A stretch of 64,000 bases of DNA from Anas platyrhynchos (Eukaryota > Chordata > Aves > Anseriformes > Anatidae), in NCBI RefSeq assembly GCF_047663525.1, contig NC_092613.1, positions 8,705,501-8,769,500 on the forward strand, written 5' to 3'. The notes under the pieces were generated by a model. That model did not search any database, was not told the origin of the DNA, and worked only from the letters and a program-made list of their open reading frames with translations. A program made the translations under genes and the position numbers. Shown in pieces: positions 47,001-59,000 of this stretch. Positions within the stretch are counted from its first letter, which is position 1; each line of letters opens with the position of its first letter.

Positions 47001-50000
47001 CACCCAAGTGTTACACGTGCTAGAGGTTGTGCTGCACATTCCACGGTTTTGTTCTCTCCACCTTACGTGACGAACACTCTTGTCGATGTGTTTCTTGATG
47101 GTTTTAAAATTCTTATTTTTTTCCTATACAACTCACTTATATATAAGATCAATGAAAACTATCAGAACGAAGGGTAAAATTCAATAAGTTTTCCAAAAGA
47201 GGCACTGGCAAGTTTTCTTCATGCCGCAGTGAGCAGAAAGTAGCTGCTCCTTGCTGCACATACACAGAGTGAGCTGATAGTCAGAGCTCCTCTGAAACAA
47301 GCTGGGGAACAAGGCTAGCTCTGTCACCAGAGTGACTTCATTTTAAAACATATTTGTTTTAGTGTATGAAAATAATCATTTGCATTCCTGGGACAGTGGA
47401 GGAGGGATCTTGGGGGGGGGTGAAGCAGGACACAATTTAACATTCCTCGTTTTCAGTGGGAGAGATCAGCCTGGCCAGTAGGAAAGAAAACACCTCCTTT
47501 CCTTCCCCCACCTTCCACCCCAGATGACAGGAGCCGCGCTGGCTGAATTGTTTCCAGATGTTGCTCTCAGACTGAGCACGCGGCCAGGCCTCCAGAGCTT
47601 TAAGCTGGATGGAAATGGTGATTTCGCATTCCTCCCTCCTCCCTCCCCCCTCCACCAGCGCTGTCCTGAAAATTAAACCGTGCCACGGTTCTCTAGGTTC
47701 AGCTGCAAGTGACCTTACCTCTGAAGAAAAGCCACTTGAGACACACAGCAAATGCAAAAGCAGGAGGGAAATAAAAAATAAAAAAAAAAAAAAAGAAGAA
47801 CCAGAATATCCAAGAAAATCCTTGCACAACCTTATCCTTCAAGATAAGTGGGCACAGGTTGGAGAAGTCAATAGCTACTTACTAACAGCTTATTTCTTTT
47901 CAAGTTGATGACTCTCCAGGGATACCAGAGCCATCTTCTCTTGCATGATACAGATTTGAGAGGCTAGACGCTTGAATACTGAATTAAGATAATGCAGAAC
48001 GCATGACAGGAGCACGCTAACCAGTAAGAAAATATGCACCCATTCATTTTCTCCTCAGTGATATCTATCGTACCAATAATCCTCAGTGTTTCCACTTCTG
48101 CTATAGACTGGACCCTCCAGCTCCCTTGGTCCTGGGAAGATGTTCTCATGTTGGATGATGATGGTTTTGATTAGTTCATTGACATGAGCTTGGCAAGAGA
48201 CTTGATCGTGACCTTCAGGCACCGACATCAGTGTTGGCCCAAAGCAGATGGCTAAATTGTAGGGATCCATCATATTCTCTTCACTGAACTGAGATAAACT
48301 GCAGAAGACAGAAGTGGGGAGGACGGTTAACAACACAAAACAACATTATCAGTCATTGCCATCGTCTGCTGGAGAACACAGACGAGGGGGGAAGGTTTGT
48401 TTCGGGCCTTCTGCTGTTAAAGCTGATTTGCTGGGATGTGAATGTTCTGGATTCATATGAAAAAATGACAGACTGATGGCATTTACAAAGAAATGAAAGA
48501 GAAACCCCAAAAGGATTTTAAAAGCCTTATTGATTTGATCCCAGCACTGCTCAAATCCCCATTTATAGTTTAACCTCCTTATATAGATTTAGAATATTTC
48601 CTAATGCAATCTCTTTTTTTGTGTTCTTGCTCTTAAGATGAGCATGATGAAGAACAGCAGCATCGCATTTAGACTGAACACTACCAATCTCACCAGGAAT
48701 GAGAGAACATTTAAATCTGCTAACTTCTAGTTAGGACATTTTTCCTTTTATGCTACCTCAGGCATTGAGACCATGGTACTGGAGGAAGCTACTGCTTTCT
48801 TGCTGTCAAGCTGTCCAGTGAACCAGCCAGATGTGATGGACAGTAAAAAAATAAACTCACTCTCCATCACTCACAACACTTAGCACACACCGTTCCTCGC
48901 TGGTGCGGGGCCCAATTTCTGCTTCTTTTGTATCACTTTTTGGTTAGTTTACCAGCACATTATTCACTTTCATTTCTGGAGCTCCTTTGAGATTGCATTA
49001 ATATCAGGATAAATTTCAGCAAGGCTCAAAAGCCCAGGAAGACAGATGCAATAGGAAGCTCAAGACATCTGCACCTCGAACTGTCACTCAGACTGCACAC
49101 AGCAACACCAGGGCTGGTTCTGCCACCTACCCCTTTACACCCAGCGCTACACACAGCAGGGCCATGGCGCTCTGAAGGATACTCACTGATTGAGGAATGC
49201 AAAGAGGTATCTCATTACGATCAGAGTGGTCTTAGGCAGGTTCAGAAGCACCTTCCGGATGTGGAGCGCTCTCTCTTGTAAATTATCCATTGCTGAAAAG
49301 AAAAAGGAGCACCACAGAGTTACAACCTCACCACAGCCACAACTTTCCACCGACTCTGAGTACAGCCAGTAAAATATGATAGGTCCTGGGCAAAACGTGT
49401 ATTTCTTTATAAATATATATATATGTAAAAGGGGAAGCCAACGCAGCAGCACAGCAAGGAAGGGTCTGCCTATTTCCTGGATTCAGCAGCTGCCTGGCAT
49501 GGGAACACAAAGGCTGCAGAACCTGCTCATGATGCCTTTGACAGCGAAGGTCCCTGAACACGTGAAGCCTCGCTGCAAGCTCCTTCCTAGCGTGGGAGCA
49601 CTGGATGTCATCTCTTTCAATAGCTCTGACACAATAGCTCATTCAAGTTAGCTTAGAAAGGTGGGTGTTTAAAAAAGAAATTGTACAACACTCAATGGAA
49701 AATTAACATAGTTAAGGGGTGAGGCAAAAAGCTCTGTGTGCAGCAGCCTACTGAGAAATAAGTGGGCAGCATAAATCATCTCAGAAAGGAGAACTTATTT
49801 GGAAGCAGATTTTTCTTTTTATATAATGTGAATTCAACTCTGTAAATGCATTTATCAGGAGAAGAAAACCACGAGTCATTTTAGAAGCAGTTATCTTCTG
49901 CTTTGCTTCAAAGGCTGCTACCGCAAAGGCTATTTCATGACGGGGACAATGGAATCATTCATTCCTTCTGAGCAGCATGGCAATAGTCAGGCCATTTAAA

Positions 50001-53000
50001 ATGAGGTTGCTCAAGTACAAAAACACAAACAGCCCCCTGCCCACCAAAACCACTTTAAAAAACAATAAAAATGTTAACAACTGGACTGTGACCGCCCTCA
50101 TGATTGAAATTCTTTAACAAGAGTCAATAGATGGATCCTCATGGTCACGAAGCTAAAAGGTGTATGACTACTGCCTTGCTAGCTAAACAGAGCATGCAGG
50201 AGCATGGCAGTAGACATAAAGCCAGGGCATCCATTAACACTAGGGAAAAGACAGGGCAGAAACCCTCCTGGAGATGCTTCCCATTTCCAAGAATGCGTTT
50301 CTGACACCTCTGATGAAAGGTCTTAAAAGATTATTTTTCCAGAAGTGGAGGTTTCTATTCTTTTTTTAAAAATTACCCTGTCACAAAGCACCGTCTGCGA
50401 AAAATCCACAAGACAGCCCTTAAAATCTGTTCAGTTCTATCTCCTTGTTCATTTCTATAAAAAAATCCTATCAGAATAAGGATGGCTGTAAGCAGATAAC
50501 TGCCCAGCCTCTGGCTAACAGTGACTACAATACCCGTGCAACACAAAGCCCACCTCAGAAGCCATAAAAACTTACTCTGGAGTCAGGAAAAAGAGTTGGG
50601 GGAGAGAAGAAAAAAATGGAAGATGAGATTGAAAAAAGTCATCTGATTTCTTTTCAGATCTTCATATACTTACTGACACAGGCAATCAGATCATGGAAGA
50701 TATCCTTGGGGAAGAGAGGGTGCTCCAAGCCTCGGAAATAGAGCTTCAGAACTCCTGCTATCGAATCCATGTCATGGTCGTTCTGGTCCCCAGCCAACGG
50801 ATCTTCACCTTGGTGCCAAGCAAAAAGAAACAGGCAAGAAAAATCAGAATACTGGAGAAAGGAATCAGACGGGAAGGATGCAACTCAGCTGGAGAAAAAC
50901 ATTTATGCAGCACGACGCCGATCCCACCTACTCCAACTAGAATCAGCAGAGGGAGAGCTCCCCTGCAGACAGCAGCAGGAAGGGAAGCATCTGACAGCAT
51001 CCCTGGAGACCTGGGGCAGCTTTCTACCAGCCAGCTCGGTCTGACACTGGCTCACAGCCCCGCACAGGTGCTTCAGGTATTTTGGTAGGGTGTGAGCTGC
51101 ACAGAGCCACCACCGAGGGGAACGCAGCGTAGGTCCGGGAGCCTGTATGTCTTCGTGCACACTCACAACTGGAGCTCAACTGATTTAGTGCACGTGCAAG
51201 AGGCCAACGAGCATCTTCTATGAGCTCAGCAGGACGCTGAATTGCAGGGGGTATTTCTGGGACAAAGAATTTGTCACTGTAGGTATGCCACTGTTTGCCT
51301 GTATCACCAAAAGAAGGTGCCCACTTAAGGAGTTGTTCCCTATGGAAAAGTCCCTATCAGATATAATTAGATTTAATGATGGGGCAAACCTCAGATTGAA
51401 GCTATATATATCCATTATGTGACTGGAATTACCAAAGCTTGCCTATTATCTTAATAACACGCTGGATAATAAATGGGCCACTATAAACTGGAGCATTATC
51501 CTTGGTATTAACTGCCACCAAGGGTTCTGGGCGAGGTAATAAACTGCAGAGACATTATTGTTAACTTTGTCAGTTCTGTATATCATATGCTTTCCAAAGA
51601 CAAGTGAGATGAAGGAAAAAAAAAATCACCTCTATTTCTGCATGTTACTGCTGGAACAAGTGGCTATTTTCCCACAACGAGCATTTCCTTCATTTAAAAA
51701 GGGGTCTTTCAGTCTCTTATCAAGTCTCTACTCACAGACTACGATACACATTTCTGCCTGCTCTGTTCTTGAAGATTTTAATTCTCAAATAGATGCAGAC
51801 AAAGGCAGATGAAATTAGATGCCATGTTATCCATTAAACTCCTCTCTTCCCAAAAGCAAAATAAACTTGCTATACTTAATTAATTACTGCTTGTCTCTCC
51901 TGACAGCAAGCACAGAAACATACCAACCGTATTTTTTTAGAGTGATGTGTTCAGAGAATTAACATGAGCCCTGTTGTCTGCAGTGACCCAAGTACTAGTG
52001 GGGAGAGGGGCTGCAGGATTACCTAAAAAGCAAACTCTTCTGAACCTGCTCTGCTAGGCGAGCAGCCCAGCTAGAAGCTGATGAGTCAGGAGGCTCCCAG
52101 CCATTCTTTGCCTTTGTATGGAATGGTTCTTTACATAGAAAATCAAATCTATTAAAAGCTACATCAAGTTTACAGCGTTTTGAAATTCATTCTATCCCTT
52201 GCTGATATTTAAAGTAAATGTGGCCAAGCCACCCGAAGATGGAATACACAAAATTTCCTTCTCCAGCAGCTGGTCTGTTCACAAAGAGCTTGCAGAGGGT
52301 ACAGGGAAACACGTAGAAAAATACAGTTACATCCAATAATGAATTTCCCTATATTCTTTAGTGTTGCATATAATCAATAAGTTATCGGACAGGAGAGAGG
52401 ACCGAGCTCAGAATATTTATTATACAGACAGCCTACAGGATATAAAGCCTAATGCCAAACAACACCGAGCGTTCAAGGTTAATGAGCACTAGAGAAGTGT
52501 TTGGGCTACAGCCACTTAGGAAACAAAAAATGAAGGGACAAAATGCAAGTTGCATTCAAAACACACCATTTCGGAACACTTACATGAATTAATACATTTG
52601 GCAATAATTTCTGAGATACTGGAACAGATCCTCCTTACCTCTCTCAAATGCATTTTTAATGTCGTTCACTTCGACTTGTGACCCAGACACTCTGAATATT
52701 CCTTCATGCTGCAAACCTGGGAGACAGTAAGAAAGAGATGTTGGTAAGAGGCATAAAATCAGCTGGCACCCTCGTCATAGCTGATAAAGGAAACAAACCC
52801 AGACAAAAGCATGTCTTTGAAAAACCATCTTCTCTTTCGGGTCCACGCACGTACATAGTATGTAAAAACAGAGCTTGGCACCAACGAGAAAACATATTAG
52901 CCCTTCCTAGTGGATTGACAGAATAACTTAGATGTAGCAGCCGTGCCTGTCATCTTTTACCCTGAAGGATCCCAAAGGATTTTACAAGCCAGAGGAAGCC

Positions 53001-56000
53001 ATAAGCTAACAATACATCAGCCAGAAGTAAAATATGGCCAACTGCACAATGAAGCAGTTTACTTTTCAAGAGCGATGCCACAAAGGCCCAGGGCAAATCA
53101 GCCAATTGAAACGGAAACATTTAATTCCTCCAGCATGACCTGGTATTTAGGGCTCCAGGACAGTCTTTGAGATGCTCCTGCTAAAATGCTGGTATTAGCA
53201 AAGTCATGAAAACCAATTATCAAGTAGGCGAGCCGTTCCAGCATGCTGCCATCGCAATGATTCTGTTGCTATGTGTAGGATGAGCAACAACTGCCACAGC
53301 TCAAATAATCAGCAAAGTAGTCTTCACAGCTGGAAAATCAACTTGTATTCATTCAGGCCTTTTAATTGTGTGCTTTCTGAAACAGGGGATGGTGCAATGT
53401 CTCTGCTTTATTTATAACGATGGCTATAAACCAATAAGCTCTCTCGAATGCATCTGTGCCCTGCTATTCCTCTCAATTTCTGCTACTGTTTTAATCACAA
53501 TGCCACGAAACCTCTGTAGTACCCGGCTGCATCTAGCAGCTGTGACATGCAGCTACACAACAGGGAAAAGCAAATCCCAAGCACAGAGAAGCAAGGAGGA
53601 GAACGACACGCATCCCACAGCCACACGGTGAAACATGGCCAAACGTCACTCAGGCTGCCTCCAACAAAATTAACTCCTACAATATAATTGTGTCAGGCGA
53701 GCAGTTTTATGATTTCTTCTGTCTAGGTGTATTTGTCATGTAAAAGCACTTTCCTTCAAATTCCAAACTACACTTTTAGGCCATGGTATGACATTCGGTG
53801 CAGACATCAGCTGAGCTTGTTGGAAAATCTTTCTGTCGATGATCTAAGCCAGTCCAGCTGACCAGCAATAAGCTTCTAAAAATAAAATCTCCCGATGGCA
53901 CTGCTCTATCATGCTTTGGTTTACATTTCAACGCGGTTTCAATGATTTCTCCAGCAAATGTCCAATTACCAACTTAGTAAAGGCTTACAACAATTGGTTC
54001 TTCCAGGTGATGATGAGAATGAGACTCCAGATTATAGTTTCTAAAGTGAAATGGTAATTAGGCAAGGAAAATGAAACAGGACCTGCTATCTGGCTCTGTG
54101 TCTTGGTTAATGAAGATAAATTCAACCTCTTTCTACATATGTTAATTAACAGCTGTTTCACATGCTACTAACAGATGATATTGATTAAAAACGAAAACAA
54201 ATTAAAACAAACCTATAGAATCTTTCACAGCTTTCAAGGCTATGAAGTCAAACTCAAACAGGGATAAATCATCTCATTGTGGCAATAAGCAAGCAATAAA
54301 TTGACTACTTGACCTCCTACGTTCTAACACTTGGAGCACTCCTCCTCCTCTAGGAAAAGCATAATTATTATCGGTAGAGGCCACATTTCAGGCCTCAAAG
54401 CAGGTGATGGGAGATGAGGCATGAGCGGTACTTCAGGATGGGAACCTTATTTCAGAGGAAACAGAAGTGATATTGCTGGAAGGACACTTTGCAGCTCCAT
54501 CCTGACAGTGTCGGTTATTTGCAGTATCCATTTACAAAAATCACACACAATACCAAGAACACAGCCAAAAAGTCAGTGCAAGATTTTTATCTTGCAGTCT
54601 TTAGTATTATTCTGTGTAAGTATCGTGTGCCAAGCTGCTTGGAGCATTTCAGAAGGCTTCTATTTCTATTAAATGAATGGTGATATAAAACAGGACACTT
54701 CTTGTCCATAAACTCACCGTGTCTACTAATGAATCGTATGCAGCTCTCCACAACCAGGGGAATGGCTTGTGAGGAATCCTGCACACAGACAAAGAAAGAG
54801 AGCAGTCAGAATGCAAAGTGATGGCAAGAAAGATCAAAACATACCATCGTGAAATACTAATTCAAACTTTACAGAGGAGCAATACTTTCAACTAGAAGGT
54901 GGGATGGGGTGGTGGGGTTTGCTTGATGTGCACTGCCGCACCTGCCTCTACAGTGAGGAGGGAAGCACCCTTACCTATCTTACCCATCCCAAACCATGTA
55001 GAAATAGACAGAATTACACACAGTAAAAGACTGTCTTAGAGAAACAGGACTAGGAATTCTCATCTGGACTCATTGCAATGATTGGTGATGAATGCGAACC
55101 TCTTCAAAGCCTCCAAAAACCCAGAGCATAACGTGTTCCAAGAATGCAAGCTTGGCCAGCTTACCAAAATCTTTTTTTTTACAAAAAAAAACAAAACAAA
55201 AAAAAACAAAACAAAACAAACAAACAAGAAGAGAAAAAAGAAAAACAGCCGAAAGGCAACAGGAAGACTGGAATTCCCAAACTACTATGTTAGATTTTTT
55301 CCCATATTTCAAAGAAACACATTACTTAAAAGTAATAGATTATCCAGCAGAGCCAGGAACCCAAGGCGCTGCTGTTTTAAATCTTTGTTCTAAGAAGGCC
55401 TAAGCAAGCAGGTGCTGCTTTAACAGCATTCCAGAGAGAAAATCAAGGGAAAGGAGACAAAGAAATATGACAGCATGAAGCCCATAAACCATGACTGCCC
55501 AGACAGCTCAAGGCTGTTTGGCTTTTTTGGTTCCAGATCTCTCCAAACCACTGACAGAATAAAATCATCATAAAATTCTGTCAAAGACAACGAATCAAGG
55601 CTGCGGATCCATCTTTATTGATTTCAGTTACTGAATTAGCAGACGCTAGTTCCAGTTAAACAGAAACGAAATGGCTGACGTAAGGAAAGGAGGAAAGGAT
55701 AAAAATACTCCTGTTTTCCAGCTGTCTCCACCTGCACGCACACACACACGCACCCCTGGCTCATTACCTAGGCAAACGTTTATTACCTGCTTCCTTATCG
55801 TGGAGCTGCGTCTGCCGCTGATGAGATCAGAACAGTCAGTGCAGGGGGAAAAAGAGAAGAGAAAAAGTCAAGACAATCCTCTGATATTGCGGTTCTTGCT
55901 CGTTTGATATTCCAAACCATGCTGATTTTGGAGGAGGGAAGGAGTCAGATACACAAGTCAATCATAATGACTTAGTCTCATTCAATTTCTGGAACTTCAG

Positions 56001-59000
56001 AAGATTTTAAGCGACTTTAAATCACTAAAAACCTGAAACAGACACGAGGGAGTCCACTGCTTTGACAAAAGATTACCCTTGACATTTTAATTCCAACCAT
56101 ATGGAAAGCTGCTCTATGCGGCTCCTCGCTCGCGATGAAGTTTGTTATAAATTGCTCAGAGCACTTCTCGAGAAGAGCCTCGCTGCGGAGGGGGGGAAGC
56201 AGGTGGGAGCAGGCTGTCCTCCTGCTGTGCTGCCAACAACTGTCACTGCGGATCCCTTGTTACAACTTGTGAGAGACTTCAAATAAATAAATAAAACCCC
56301 TCAAACTCCAGCACGCACCAGCCGGGCTAAGCCATTCCAGTTTAAACCACCATGGTCTCATTCAGCTATGTTGATAGACAGGAACTGGAGAAAAAAAAAA
56401 AGGAAAAAGCCTTCCTTTGCCAGGATTTCCCCCTCAATATTTATTAATGAGGTTTAAAATTCCTATAGTTTCTGGTAAAAATGAAGCATAAGAGATAATG
56501 GTAGGAAGGCCCTAATGTCTCTCATTCAAGCCAATTCCCTGCAAGGGCAGATGGCTGCTGAATTATAAATAAGGTGATTAGAACTGTGATTTTTAAAAAG
56601 ACTGTGCAATGTGTTAATTCAGGGGAAATTCCTTTTATAAAAAAAATCAAAAACACTGAATGAAAAAAAAAATCAGATTCCATGGGCTGTCACAGACAAT
56701 ATGGTCTATTTTAAACTATTAGCAGTAATGATTCTTTGATATTTAAAATTGTTTCATGATGAATAATATTTTATTATTACAGATGTCAGGCTCTAATTAG
56801 GACCTGTCAGCTTTGCTTTGCTGTAAGGAATTTGAAAAGTAGTAATGACTCTGGATCAGCAGTAATCACCTTCCTTTTGTTAAACCGGCAGGATGATGCA
56901 CAGCCCCTGCTCCAGCTCCTCGTGCCCAGCGGAGCTGCTTGAATCCATCAATTTGGAGATGGAGATTTGTTATGTTTTATAAAAACCCCATCAAGAGAAG
57001 GTTAGTTATTGCTCTGCGATTGGTCCTAATTATAAAGGAGAAGTTAATTCTCCAGGGCCTCTGCACTGCTGCAATCCAGTGCCAGGGCAGGGCAGAGAAC
57101 ATCACCAGGACAGCGCAAAAAGGCCCTGGGCCATCTCCTTCTCCTCCCTGACTCACAACAGGGCTCAGCCCTGCACACCCTGCAGTCCCTGGGCCCTCTG
57201 CTCTTACAGGAATGGCAATGTGTCTGTTCAAATCTTAGTTCAAAGAATACTCTGGATGACGGTGCCAAATTTAACAGTTTCTCACTCCTGCCCACCTCCT
57301 CCCTCATCTGGATTGGATGCACCAGGGTGAGAAAATGTATCATGAACTAGCAGGAATTTGGTTATATGTTAGCTATATGAGTATCTTTTTTGAACACATG
57401 CATGTCCTGGGCTGGCCACCGATCTACAGCAGCAATGAATTTGCAGCAGATTTTCCTTAAAAAGTGATTCCTTGAGCCACACCTACCTGGCAAGGGAGCA
57501 GTCAGTCCTTTGACCTGTGCGGAAGAAGAAAAAAATATAGTATTAGAGAGAGGAACAGGAAAATACCTTTGGCTGCTTTGCAAAGCCACTTTGGGAAGGA
57601 GGGGAAGGAGAAGAGCCAGAGGCGGGGGGCTGGACGTGGCTGTCCCCTGCCCAGGGGACCACTGGAGCCTGTCCTCCCTGCAGCTGCCCAGGAAACGCAG
57701 AAAGCAGCTTGGGCTGCCCAAGGACTCTTTGGAAAGTATTGTTTTTGAAAATTGGTTCTCTGCACACTCTAATTGTTGACTTCTCCTGCCAAAAAACTGG
57801 GCTTGTCAACCTCTCCCTGCCTCCCCCCTTCCCGGGGGAATCGGTAGGGAGAGAGATTATACTTTATAAAGCCACTCAGCAAGATTGGAAACATTCACAG
57901 ATTTGTTAGCCCACAGACGAACGTGCTAGCATTCGGCTATTTTGGGAGGCAGACGTTTAATGATATTTTCCACAAACATATTTATAAAAACGTTCCATTA
58001 ACTTGCATTGGGTTTGTGAGGAAGCAGCCAAGCTAACAACTACTGCTAACGCAGGCAGCGTTTTAAAATAGCCCAGCAAGGAGTAAGAGACAGAAAACTA
58101 GCATGTGCTTTTGGGAATTGTACCGGCCAGATCATCGTCAGTGAAACCACACTGATTTACAATAGCTGAAAATCCACCTTCCCTACAACGTCCTCCTGCT
58201 CCTGGGGAGACGGAAGAATGAAGGAGGGAAACGTCTAATTGCTGACGGCTGACAATTAGTTGAACGCATCTTGAAAGCTACTTTCCTCTCCGCACGTAAA
58301 GCCAAAACAGTGCATAATTTACATGAAAATGTTATTCTGAAGCAGAATTTCCAGCCATCTGTCCCATTTCCATCATAGAATATTCATATATATAAATTAC
58401 ATGGCTGAGGCAACATCAAGGGGCTCCTACATTACAGTGACAAATGTGTACAGTAGGCAGGGACGTAATTACTTGTAGATGGGAGACTTGCTGCTATTTT
58501 TATTACTGGAACTTGTCATCTTTAGATTAAGGTAATTTGCAAGAGGACTAATAAATGTCACCTGAGAATGGGGCAAAGAAGAATAAAAATCTTAACAAAC
58601 CCGCAAACCTTCCAGGGACTGAAGACACGCAGCTGTATGAACATTTTGAACCAAACTTCTAAACATGCTCCTGGGACTTGTGAAAGGAATTTTATTTGCC
58701 CATTTCCCATTTAAGTGACATTTTATGAATAAGCCTAGGCATGGTCCCAGTTCATACCATTAACCTGCTCGCATGACTTTGGAGACGAAATGTACCTCGC
58801 TCGCTCAGCTCCTTTTGATCTCCCAGATGACAGGAGTGAATTTTTCAGAAGCTGCTGGAGCTCAGCCTGACATACACTGGGTCCCTTCACAGGGTGGCTA
58901 AGAAAGCCCTGGTACTGCAAAGCAACCCCACAAAAACAGAAGCAGCCTTTAAACCTACAGAGCAATAGAGGAATCGCTTTTAATTTCCTCCTCTTTCCCC

